Below, piece by piece: positions 7,839 to 13,700 of a DNA stretch of 26,712 nucleotides. Source of the stretch: 2-02-FULL-44-35 sp964629505 (lineage in GTDB: Bacteria; Patescibacteriota; Minisyncoccia; Phycocordibacterales; DSPV01); assembly GCA_964629505.1 (NCBI GenBank), contig CAZVQR010000003.1:1-26712 (forward strand), written 5' to 3'. The notes beneath the pieces were generated by a model that worked only from the letters and a program-made list of their open reading frames with translations, was not told where the DNA came from and did not search any database. A program made the translations under genes and the position numbers. The number at the start of each line of letters is the position of its first letter. The first letter of the stretch is position 1.

Positions 7839-7866
7839 GGCGCGGAGCTTGTCTCCGCGCCTTTTT
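7839..7866 (+). terminator. Hairpin after VR: terminator and likely DGR recipient-site stem-loop
   Basis: Perfect 9-bp stem GGCGCGGAG / CTCCGCGCC (7839-7847, 7853-7861) with loop CTTGT, followed by five T. It lies 33 bases after the VR and 13 bases after the target stop. It fits an intrinsic terminator. Known DGRs also have a stem-loop a short way downstream of VR that promotes retrohoming, so it may serve both roles. Confidence 0.75.
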
Positions 7867-8048
7867 CATAATAAAATTGTTCCCGGCTGTGAAATTGGTC
7901 CCGAATGTAATGAGGGATAACAATTTGCCAAATAAAATAGAAATTGCGTGCTTTCCTTTAAACTATGACGAGGTATACCTTGGCAATGCATAATTCAGAA
8001 CATTGTGAAAACAGTGTTCGGTGATTTGGACGAAGGGAAGCCCCCGCG

Positions 8049-8164
8049 GCTCTCCGATGGCAATGTTGCATACGGCGACTACAATCCGGGCAACGGCAAG
8101 GTCAAGTTCAACTACAACGATTCGGACTACGAGAATGGCAACTTCGGTTTTCGCGAGGAAATTT
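8049..8164 (+). repeat. DGR template repeat (TR)
   Basis: Non-coding template for the VR at 7690-7805. Read in the VR frame it is rich in Asn, Asp, Tyr and Glu codons (AAC, AAT, GAC, TAC, GAA), which place adenines at codon positions 1 and 2, as expected for a DGR template. An open frame through it (8005-8493) has no independent support and is taken as template read-through. A candidate -10 (TATACC) lies near 7975. Confidence 0.92.
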
Positions 8165-8172
8165 CTCGCAAG

Positions 8173-8194
8173 AGGAGCTACAAGGCTCCTTTTT
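8173..8194 (+). terminator. Intrinsic terminator of the template RNA
   Basis: Stem AGGAGC / GCTCCT (8173-8178, 8185-8190), a 6-base loop, then a T run. It lies 9 bases after the TR and overlaps the stop codon of the opposite-strand avd-like gene. Confidence 0.6.
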
Positions 8195-8562
8195 GCGTTG
8201 TTCCCTGTGTCAGAAAATTTATCCAATTACTGATTTCTTTGCCGATTTCCACAAGAGATTTTGAAAGCCTCAAATATGCGTCACCGTTGATTATTTCAAG
8301 CTCGTATTCCATCCGTACAAGATTTTGCACAACAGATTGCTTAATTCTAGCCGATTCAAGGACTTTTACTTTTACCGTCGGTGAACTGAAAGCGGCCTCG
8401 ATCAAAAGTGAAAATAATTCAAGAGTCACTTCCTCAACTTTCTGGTGTATTCCGAGTTTATGTCTTTTGGCTAATTTGTGCCCTATGGTATAAATATCTC
8501 TATGAAAAAGTCTGATTTTGTGAATAACGGACGGAGTGTTGTCGCTGGGGGGGGGGCGTCAT
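8178..8562 (-). CDS. Avd-like DGR accessory protein (four-helix bundle), 5' end frameshifted
   Basis: Accessory variability determinant proteins are small, basic four-helix bundles that bind the DGR RT and template RNA. The open part here reads KIRLFHRDIYTIGHKL, KLGIHQKVEEVTLELFSLLIEAAF, VLESARIKQSVVQNLVRM and LRLSKSLVEIGKEISNWINFL. These are four amphipathic helices in the order and spacing of the Avd/four-helix-bundle family. No ATG is in frame in the sequence as given; a GTG at 8429 would remove the first helix. The ATG at 8562 starts a frame that enters the avd frame only if the C10 (plus-strand G10) run is 9 long, giving about 127 residues. An unusual ATT start near 8528 is the alternative. 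The gene lies between TR and RT on the opposite strand, and its 5' end overlaps the RT 5' end. Confidence 0.75.
8486..8494 (+). promoter_or_regulatory. Extended -10 promoter of the RT gene
   Basis: TGGTATAAA with ATG 8502 seven bases downstream. This is the same geometry as the VKOR and pilM genes in this window, and it marks 8502 as the intended RT start. Confidence 0.5.
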
Positions 8563-9432
8563 AGTTGTAATTTTTATGATGTAATTTCGCTTGAAAATTT
8601 AATGGCGGCATGGAGAGAATTTCGGCGGGGGAAACGGAAGAAAAAAGATGTTGCCGCCTTTAAACTTAATCTTGAGGATAACATTTTTGAATTACACCGC
8701 AAGTTGGCGGAGGGGAATTGATTGTACCCGGTTTTTGATTCAGGTTTTATTTTTGATTCATATTCGTCGCGGTTAGAAAAAGGAACTCACGCTGGGGTAA
8801 AAAGATTCGTTGTTTTTGCTCGGAAAGTTTCGATGAACCACAGAAATGCGAGCTTTGTCTTGAAATGCGATGTCAAGAAATTTTTTAGTTCAATTGACCA
8901 CCAGATTTTACTTTTGTTTGTTGCGAAAAAGATAAACGATGAAAAATTATTGTCGCTTGTCTGGCAAATTATTCGTTCTTTTGAGCATTCAACCGGAAAA
9001 GGTTTGCCTCTCGGTAATGTAACCAGTCAGCTTTTTGCCAACATTTATCTCAACGAATTGGACCAATTTATTAAACACAAACTGAAAGCGAGATACTATA
9101 TTCGTTATTGCGATGATTTTGTAATTCTACATCAATCGCGCGAGATTTTATTGGAACGGGCAGAAGAAATCAAAAAATTTTGTCGGGAGTTTCTTTTGTT
9201 AGATTTGCACGAGCGAAAAACAATAGTTCGGAAAATTCACTGGGGAACGGATTTTCTTGGTTATGTGGTTTTACCGCATCGGGTAGTTTTGCGGGTAAGA
9301 ACTAAAAATAGAATGTTTAGGATGATAAATAATAAAAACTTGCCGTCTTATCTCGGACTTTTGTCACATTGTAAGAGTTGGAGATTAGAACAGAGGTTGG
9401 CTGAAAAAACACAAAGATTTTCCGCGGAATGA
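8502..9432 (+). pseudogene. DGR reverse transcriptase, interrupted (frameshift, in-frame TGA, internal deletion)
   Basis: Would copy the TR RNA with adenine errors. From ATG 8502 the frame reads MKKSDFVNNGRSVVAGGG and hits TAG at 8562 because of the 10-G run. After that run the RT frame continues as HSCNFYDVISLENLMAAWRE and NLEDNIFELHRKLAEGN to TGA 8719-8721, then in the same frame from LYPVFDSGFIFDSYSSR. Later motifs are intact: KCDVKKFFSSIDH (first catalytic Asp), LPLGNVTSQLFANIYLNELD (DGR-type GxxxSQ motif, 9004-9030) and YCDD (9106-9117). In DGR RTs, about 35-40 residues with the basic 'IHKAxVRDR' segment normally separate the 'LxxGx' and 'LYPxFD' blocks. They are absent here, exactly at the TGA. 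The total, about 300 codons, is short for the family. The gap estimate is from memory of family members. Confidence 0.85.
8547..8556. repeat. Poly-G(10) tract shared by the RT and avd 5' ends
   Basis: Ten consecutive G lie inside the divergent overlap of the RT (from 8502) and the avd-like frame (from 8562 on the minus strand). At 10 both starts are out of frame; at 9 both are in frame. It is either a phase-variable slippage tract or a homopolymer length error. Confidence 0.85.
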
Positions 9433-9459
9433 GTCTTTTTAAAAAACTAAGAATTTTGT

Positions 9460-10023
9460 TCATCTTCCTAAAATCTTTAAGGCCGCCTTGAGGCGCTCGG
9501 CGGCGCCAGTAACTAGTTGCGGCACTTTTTTTAGCGCCTCGCGCGCCTCGCTCTGGGAGTAGCCGAGTGAGCGCAAAGCTTCTACCGCGTCCACTTCTTC
9601 GGAAATGCTCACCCCTTCTTCCAGCGCGCCGATTTTGTCTTCCAATTCGCGGACAATTCGGTCGGCGGTTTTTTTGCCGATGCCGGAAACTTTGGTGAGA
9701 TAGGAAGTGTCGCCGGAAGCGACCGCTTTTCTGATGGTTTCCGGGCTGGCAACATTCAAAATCGCCACGGCGGTTTTTGGCCCGATGCCGCTGATGCCGA
9801 TGAGCAATTCAAAAAATTCCAAAGTTTCTTTGTCAGCGAAACCGTAAAGCGTCAGGGCGTCTTCGCGGACGACGAGGTGAGTGAACAGTGAAATAGCTTT
9901 ACCTCGAGCGGCTTTTTGCAAGGTCTCGGTCGGCGCGAAAACTTTAAGCCCAATGCCGCCGACTTCCACCACCAGCGATTTTTGGTTTTTGTTCGCGACC
10001 ATTCCTTTAACCGTTGAAATCAT
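9460..10023 (-). CDS. ruvA: Holliday junction branch-migration protein RuvA
   Basis: Tetrameric junction-binding subunit that works with RuvB. The 187 residues show the N-terminal OB-fold (MISTVKGMVANKNQKSLVVE), then two helix-hairpin-helix motifs, GISGIGPKTAVAIL (about 72-85) and VSGIGKKTADRIVREL (about 107-122). An acidic linker follows, then the C-terminal RuvB-binding three-helix domain (EEVDAVEALRSLGYSQSEAREAL). The gene ends in TGA 27 bases from the end of the RT and is divergent from rpsT. ruvB and ruvC are not in the window. Confidence 0.96.
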   Translation of the reverse strand: MISTVKGMVANKNQKSLVVEVGGIGLKVFAPTETLQKAARGKAISLFTHLVVREDALTLYGFADKETLEFFELLIGISGIGPKTAVAILNVASPETIRKAVASGDTSYLTKVSGIGKKTADRIVRELEDKIGALEEGVSISEEVDAVEALRSLGYSQSEAREALKKVPQLVTGAAERLKAALKILGR

Positions 10024-10029
10024 AAAGTC

Positions 10030-10038
10030 ATATTAGCA
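10030..10038 (-). promoter_or_regulatory. Extended -10 promoter of ruvA
   Basis: TGCTAATAT on the minus strand, 6 bases before the ruvA ATG. It is identical to the box before recR. Confidence 0.5.
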
Positions 10039-10062
10039 AAATTTGCGTTTGTCGGCGACTTC

Positions 10063-10071
10063 TGTTAGGAT
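10063..10071 (+). promoter_or_regulatory. Extended -10 promoter of rpsT
   Basis: TGTTAGGAT with the rpsT ATG 9 bases downstream. The ruvA and rpsT promoters lie back to back in a 57-base gap. Confidence 0.4.
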
Positions 10072-10080
10072 TTTTTAGAC

Positions 10081-10350
10081 ATGGCCATAACCAGTTCAGC
10101 GAAAAAGGCAATCAGAGTTTCCGCCAGAAAGCGGGTTTTTAATTTGCGCCGCAAAGACGCCATCGCCAACGCCGTCAAAAAAATCAAGCGATTGATTAAA
10201 GAAAAGAAAATAAAAGAAGCCCAAGCGTTTTTGCCGACGGCTTACCAAGCCATAGATAAAGCCGTCAAAACCAAGTATTTCAAAAAAAATACCGCCGCTC
10301 GCAAAAAATCTCGGCTGGCGAAACTAATCAATAAACAGCTGCCCTCATAG
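10081..10350 (+). CDS. rpsT: 30S ribosomal protein bS20
   Basis: Small-subunit protein that binds 16S rRNA. The 89 residues form a highly basic, all-helical chain, starting MAITSSAKKAIRVSARKRVFN, split here as MAITSSAKKAIR and VSARKRVFN. The conserved C-terminal pattern AYQAIDKAVKTKYFKKNTAARKKSRLAKL is visible in parts (AIDKAVKTKYFKKNTAARKK, SRLAKLINKQL). The stop TAG (10348-10350) lies inside the acceptor stem of the following tRNA-Arg: the last codons CTG CCC TCA TAG overlap the first 10 tRNA bases. Cleavage of a joint transcript by RNase P would therefore remove the end of the rpsT reading frame. Confidence 0.93.
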   Translation: MAITSSAKKAIRVSARKRVFNLRRKDAIANAVKKIKRLIKEKKIKEAQAFLPTAYQAIDKAVKTKYFKKNTAARKKSRLAKLINKQLPS

Positions 10351-10412
10351 TTTAATGGATAGAATGCAAGATTGCGGATCTTGCGATCGAGGTTCGATTC
10401 CTCGTGGGGGCA
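10341..10412 (+). tRNA. tRNA-Arg (anticodon GCG)
   Basis: A 72-base cloverleaf. The acceptor stem is GCCCTCA / TGGGGGC with one G-T pair, the anticodon stem CAAGA / TCTTG holds loop TTGCGGA (anticodon GCG, codons CGC/CGU), and the T arm is CGAGG TTCGATT CCTCG. The discriminator is A and CCA is not encoded. Most bacteria read these codons with an ACG anticodon deaminated to ICG, so GCG is a notable choice. It overlaps the end of rpsT by 10 bases. Confidence 0.93.
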
Positions 10413-10425
10413 AAAATTGGCAAGC

Positions 10426-10441
10426 TGGTTTTTAAAAACCA
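10426..10441. terminator. Palindrome at the convergent end, possible bidirectional terminator
   Basis: TGGTTTTTAAAAACCA, perfectly self-complementary, at the stop of the minus-strand gene and just after the tRNA. Confidence 0.35.
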
Positions 10442-10899
10442 AACGCCTCCATAATTTTTTGCGATAGCGGCTCGCGGATTTCTTCTTCGGTCAAACGGTT
10501 GGAGAGAAAATTTTTGACTGCTTGCGGTTCGGTATCGTCAAGCGGAATGGCAATTAGCATGGCGGTCAGGTTTTTTGATTTCAGAAGCAATCGAATATCG
10601 GTCGGATTCGTTTCATCAAGCCAAAAAGATTCCAATGACGATAGAGGATAAGCAACTTGACCGGCGATAATAGCAGTTTGATTAATTTCAAAACGGAGCA
10701 GACGCGGTTTCCTGGCGGCCTGGAGCATTAAGGTGAAAGTGGCGATGATTATCAGAATGCCGAATAAAAAGTTTTTGAATAAAATAGCGGTGGCGGCGGC
10801 GGAAAGGGCAATGATGCCAACTGCCCAAAACCAATCGCTACTGCGGGCGCGACTTTGATATTCAAGGGTTTGCCAGGCGATAGTTTTTCCAGTTTCCAT
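10432..10899 (-). CDS. Two-helix membrane protein of unknown function
   Basis: 155 residues. After a soluble start (TIAWQTLEYQSRARSSDWFW) two adjacent transmembrane helices cover about residues 25-60 (AVGIIALSAAATAILF, FGILIIIATFTLML). A basic stretch RKPRLLRFEI and a cytosolic beta-rich domain follow. The pattern of an N-terminal helix pair and a small PH-like or DUF5673-like domain is common in CPR genomes; the family assignment is a guess. It begins one base after the VKOR stop on the same strand, so the two are probably one transcript. Confidence 0.75.
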   Translation of the reverse strand: METGKTIAWQTLEYQSRARSSDWFWAVGIIALSAAATAILFKNFLFGILIIIATFTLMLQAARKPRLLRFEINQTAIIAGQVAYPLSSLESFWLDETNPTDIRLLLKSKNLTAMLIAIPLDDTEPQAVKNFLSNRLTEEEIREPLSQKIMEAFGF

Positions 10900-10900
10900 T

Positions 10901-11359
10901 TTAAATTGACAATAATTGTTTAGCGATTTTTATAATATCAAAAAAGCCGGCGAATTTGAATTCCACTAGGAAAATTATAAGACAAATAGTGGCCGAGAAA
11001 AGACACCAAGTGCACCAGCGTTTCAAGACGAAAGCTTGGATGTAGGTCAGATAAATGGAAAACAATAAGGCAACGGTAGTGAGTTCTAAAAGGACTAACG
11101 CCGCGCCTGGTGAATGTAAGTCGGGCAGAGCTTGGAAGGCGGCGTAGGTCAAAACGATAATGGTGTAATAAATCGCGCCGATGGTTTCCACAGGCACACG
11201 GAAAAGCCGCGCGTATTTACTGTAGATTACCGGGTCGCAATCGGCACCGATGGGACAAATCAATTGGTGGCTATATTTTCTTTTGTGATGAATCAGGTGG
11301 GCGATTGATAAACCGCCGAACGCCGTAATTATTATTATCATATAAAAGTAAATACTCAT
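10901..11359 (-). CDS. VKOR-family membrane thiol oxidoreductase
   Basis: Vitamin K epoxide reductase-like proteins re-oxidise disulfide-forming partners, using quinone, for folding of exported proteins. The 152 residues hold four to five transmembrane segments. The loop cysteine pair is CPIGADC followed by DPVIYSKYARLFRVPVETIG. The active-site motif is WCTWC (CxxC), in a later transmembrane segment. The start at 11359 is chosen because a perfect extended -10 lies 6 bases upstream; the longer frame to 11524 runs through the tRNA-Ser gene. No DsbA-like partner is encoded nearby. The cysteine-rich exported protein at 3162-4142 is a possible client (inference). Confidence 0.9.
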   Translation of the reverse strand: MSIYFYMIIIITAFGGLSIAHLIHHKRKYSHQLICPIGADCDPVIYSKYARLFRVPVETIGAIYYTIIVLTYAAFQALPDLHSPGAALVLLELTTVALLFSIYLTYIQAFVLKRWCTWCLFSATICLIIFLVEFKFAGFFDIIKIAKQLLSI

Positions 11360-11365
11360 ACGGGC

Positions 11366-11374
11366 ATTATACCA
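11366..11374 (-). promoter_or_regulatory. Extended -10 promoter of the VKOR operon
   Basis: TGGTATAAT on the minus strand, 6 bases before the ATG. It is a perfect consensus and fixes the start at 11359. Confidence 0.6.
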
Positions 11375-11397
11375 GATTCCTAAAAAATTAATCAAAA

Positions 11398-11480
11398 CGG
11401 AGGGGGTGAGACTCGAACTCACAAGCCCTTGCGGGCGCCGGTTTTCAAGACCGGTGGAATAACCATTATCCGACCCCTCC
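11398..11480 (-). tRNA. tRNA-Ser (anticodon UGA)
   Basis: Acceptor GGAGGGG / CCCCTCC with discriminator G. The anticodon stem CCGGT / ACCGG encloses CTTGAAA (anticodon TGA). The long variable arm (CGCCCGCAAGGGC) is typical of serine tRNAs. The T arm is GTGAG TTCGAGT CTCAC. CCA is not encoded. Confidence 0.95.
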
Positions 11481-11515
11481 ATCTTTGTTAAAGAATATAG
11501 GAAAAATGGTTTTTG

Positions 11516-11524
11516 TGCTACCAT
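11516..11524 (+). promoter_or_regulatory. Extended -10 promoter of ruvX
   Basis: TGCTACCAT, 6 bases before ATG 11531. The same TTTTGTGCTACCAT stretch stands before the ABC transporter start at 13701. Confidence 0.45.
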
Positions 11525-11530
11525 TTTTTT

Positions 11531-11933
11531 ATGCGCTTTTTGGGTATNNNNNNNNNNTATAGATTATGGAATGAAAAGAGTTGGCGTGGCCATCAGCGAT
11601 GAAGCGGGCGAGTTTGCTTTGCCTCATAGTGTTTTACCGAACGATGAAAAGCTTTTAGCCGCCATGGCGGGAATTTGTCGGGACCAAGATGTCGGGGCGA
11701 TTGTTTTAGGCGAGTCCAAAAATTTTACCGGCGAAGACAATCCGATTATGAAAAATATTCGCGAGTTTAAAATCAGACTGGAAAAAGAAACTGGCTTGTT
11801 TGTTCATTTTGAGCCGGAATTTCTCACCAGCGCCGAAGCGGCGCGGCTGCAAGGAAAAAATGCTAAACTAGACGCCGCCGCCGCCGCGCTCATCCTCAAG
11901 AGCTTTCTTGAGAAAGGAAATTCTAATTTTTAA
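11531..11933 (+). CDS. ruvX: RuvX/YqgF RNase H-like protein (split by an assembly gap)
   Basis: Putative pre-16S rRNA nuclease of the RNase H fold. ATG 11531 gives MRFLG, then 10 N, then IDYGMKRVGVAISDEAGEFALP, of which DYG carries the catalytic Asp of the family's GxDxG motif. Later motifs are AIVLGESKNFTG and KLDAAAAALILKSFL. Both flanks of the N run are TAT. Merging them gives MRFLGIDYGMKRVG with no frame break, so the gap is probably a scaffolding artefact of negative size. With that correction the protein has about 129 residues. ATG 11571 is internal. Confidence 0.88.
11548..11557. other. Assembly gap (10 N)
   Basis: A run of ten undetermined bases within ruvX, flanked on both sides by TAT. 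The coding sequence reads through if the flanks are overlapped by three bases. Confidence 0.95.
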
Positions 11934-11970
11934 AATTTAGTTCTTAAAGTCGTTACCTAATTCAAAACAA

Positions 11971-12561
11971 ATGACTATTCTGGAATATCTAGAACCAATG
12001 TTTTTGATAAAAGCCGCTGGCTTGCTCGGCGTGTTTGCCATTATTTTCGCCGAGTCAGGTTTGTTTTTCGGTTTTTTCTTTCCGGGCGATTCGTTACTTT
12101 TTGCCGCCGGCTTTTTGGCCTCGCAGGGAATTTTACCGATTGGTTGGCTGGCGCTAGGTTGCTTTCTCGCCGCGGTTGTCGGTGATTCGGTCGGTTACGC
12201 TTTTGGCAAAACGGTTGGCGCGAAATTTTTTACCCGCGAAGATTCTTTATTTTTCAAAAAACATTATGCCGAAAAGGCCCAGCTTTTTTACGAAAAACAC
12301 GGCCCGCCGGCGATTTTTTTGGCGCGCTTTATTCCGATTGTCAGAACTTTCGCGCCGATTGCCGCCGGCGTTGGTCAAATGAAATACCGAACTTTTGTCG
12401 TTTTCAATGTTGTCGGTGGTTTTGTTTGGTCTGTCGGTTTTATTTTCCTCGGCTATTTTCTGGGCCGAGCGGTGCCGGGCATTGACCAATATATTCTGCC
12501 GATTGTTTTACTGATTATCATTATTTCCATCTTGCCCGGCTTGTTTCGCCTTCGCCGTTGA
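11971..12561 (+). CDS. DedA/SNARE-associated family membrane protein
   Basis: Probable lipid scramblase or transporter family protein of the inner membrane, with 196 residues. Family marks are FAESGLFFGFFFPGDSLLF (about 25-43), the glycine-rich VVGDSVGYAFGKTVGAKFF, and the re-entrant loop motif FLARFIPIVRTFAPIAAGVG (about 110-129). C-terminal hydrophobic helices end in a basic tail (FRLRR). Bacterial members carry undecaprenyl phosphate or phosphatidylethanolamine across the membrane. It lies 37 bases after ruvX and probably shares its transcript; the stop is TGA. Confidence 0.92.
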   Translation: MTILEYLEPMFLIKAAGLLGVFAIIFAESGLFFGFFFPGDSLLFAAGFLASQGILPIGWLALGCFLAAVVGDSVGYAFGKTVGAKFFTREDSLFFKKHYAEKAQLFYEKHGPPAIFLARFIPIVRTFAPIAAGVGQMKYRTFVVFNVVGGFVWSVGFIFLGYFLGRAVPGIDQYILPIVLLIIIISILPGLFRLRR

Positions 12562-12573
12562 ACGATGGTGTTG

Positions 12574-12579
12574 TATAAT
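12574..12579 (+). promoter_or_regulatory. -10 box of pilM
   Basis: TATAAT, 6 bases before GTG 12586; the mRNA would begin at or next to the start codon. Confidence 0.5.
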
Positions 12580-12585
12580 AAGTAG

Positions 12586-13653
12586 GTGATAACCAACGGC
12601 TTTTTAAAATATTTTCCGGCGCCGCGGTTTTTGGCGCAACCGGCGGTTGGTTTGGCGATTTCCGACCAGGCCGTCAGGTTTGTTCTGCTTAAACATTTTG
12701 ACGATGGCGGTTTAAAACCGATAGTTTACGGCGAGCGGGAATTGCCAACCGGCGCGGTCTTAGGCGGTGATGTTGCCAAAGCCAAAGAAATTATTGAAAT
12801 ACTCAAAGAGTTGAAAAAGGACTGGCCCACCTCTTACGCGGCAGTTTCGGTGCCGGAAGAGAAAGCTTTTTTGTTAAAAACCGAAGTGCCGCTCATGGCT
12901 GAAAAATACATTCGGGGCAATTTAGATTTGCACTTGGAAGAATTTGTGCCGATTGTTTCCCGCGAGGCAGTGTTTGATTTTGAGTTAATCGGTCCGTCAA
13001 AAGTTAAAGCCGACTCTTTAGATGTTGGCGTGGCGGTTTTGCCGCAGAAAATCGTTTCCCATTTTGTTGATGTTTTGGCAGCCGCCGGCATCAAGCCGCT
13101 GTCTCTGGAAATAGAACCGCAAGCAGTGGCCCGGGCGTTGATTCATCATAATGACAAACGAACGATTTTAGTCATCAATTTTGGCGGCGTTTCCACTGGT
13201 TTGGCGATTGTCGGACGCAATGTTGTCCAGTACAGCTCGACTTTGAATATCGGCGGCAACGCCTTTTCTGCCGCCTTAAGAAAATCAATCGCGACGGCAG
13301 GTGGTGAAATCGGCGGTAACATTGAAAAGTTTTCTTCCCTGCTCGGCACGCTTTCGGTGTTGCGCGATGAAGTCAATCGGCTGTTGGCTTACTGGAAAGA
13401 ACATCGGCTGTTGGTTGATGGCGTGGCCAACAGCGCTGATGATAAAATTGAATCAATAATTCTTTGCGGGCGCGATTCCAACATCAATGGTTTCAGAGCA
13501 TATGTTGGCGCCAATGTTAATTTGCCAGTAACGGTGGGCAATGTCTGGGCTAATGCTTTTTCTTTTGATGAATATGTGCCGCCGATTCAATTCCACGATT
13601 CTTTGGGTTATGCCGCCGCCATCGGTTCGGCCTTGCGTCGTCCCATCGCCTAA
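12586..13653 (+). CDS. pilM: Type IV pilus assembly protein PilM
   Basis: Actin-like cytoplasmic protein that links the PilN/PilO inner-membrane complex to the assembly ATPase. The 355 residues contain the N-terminal phosphate-binding region AVGLAISDQAVRFVLLKHF, the SHS2-like subdomain (SYAAVSVPEEKAFLLKTEVP), and the second phosphate loop LVINFGGVSTGLAIV. The adenosine-side strand IILCGRDSNINGFRAYV and the closing DSLGYAAAIGSAL follow. A GTG start directly follows a TATAAT box. The expected partners pilN and pilO are not downstream but 11.5 kb away (25194-26250). Confidence 0.88.
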   Translation: MITNGFLKYFPAPRFLAQPAVGLAISDQAVRFVLLKHFDDGGLKPIVYGERELPTGAVLGGDVAKAKEIIEILKELKKDWPTSYAAVSVPEEKAFLLKTEVPLMAEKYIRGNLDLHLEEFVPIVSREAVFDFELIGPSKVKADSLDVGVAVLPQKIVSHFVDVLAAAGIKPLSLEIEPQAVARALIHHNDKRTILVINFGGVSTGLAIVGRNVVQYSSTLNIGGNAFSAALRKSIATAGGEIGGNIEKFSSLLGTLSVLRDEVNRLLAYWKEHRLLVDGVANSADDKIESIILCGRDSNINGFRAYVGANVNLPVTVGNVWANAFSFDEYVPPIQFHDSLGYAAAIGSALRRPIA

Positions 13654-13682
13654 ATATTTTTTATACCACCCCAGCAATTTTG

Positions 13683-13691
13683 TGCTACCAT
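13683..13691 (+). promoter_or_regulatory. Extended -10 promoter of the ABC transporter
   Basis: TGCTACCAT, nine bases before TTG 13701. It lies downstream of the frame's first TTG (13680), which argues against that start. Confidence 0.4.
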
Positions 13692-13700
13692 AAAGAAACT

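Noticed and set aside
8005..8493. 162-codon open frame covering the TR
   Set aside because: It reads through the template repeat and the terminator and is antisense to the avd-like gene. The similarity to the target C-terminus is due to the TR itself.
8719..8721. TGA recoded as an amino acid (as in Gracilibacteria/Absconditabacteria)
   Set aside because: TGA ends mutM, ruvA, dedA, the ABC transporter and the DGR target at the expected family lengths. The RT also lacks a conserved segment at this point.
8722..9432. RT as a separate 236-residue protein from TTG 8722
   Set aside because: The TTG follows directly on a TGA in the same frame, has no ribosome site or -10 box, and would lack the RT N-terminal domain. 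It is the second part of the broken RT gene.
11360..11524. N-terminal extension of the VKOR protein
   Set aside because: It is translated from the tRNA-Ser gene and lies upstream of a perfect extended -10 box.
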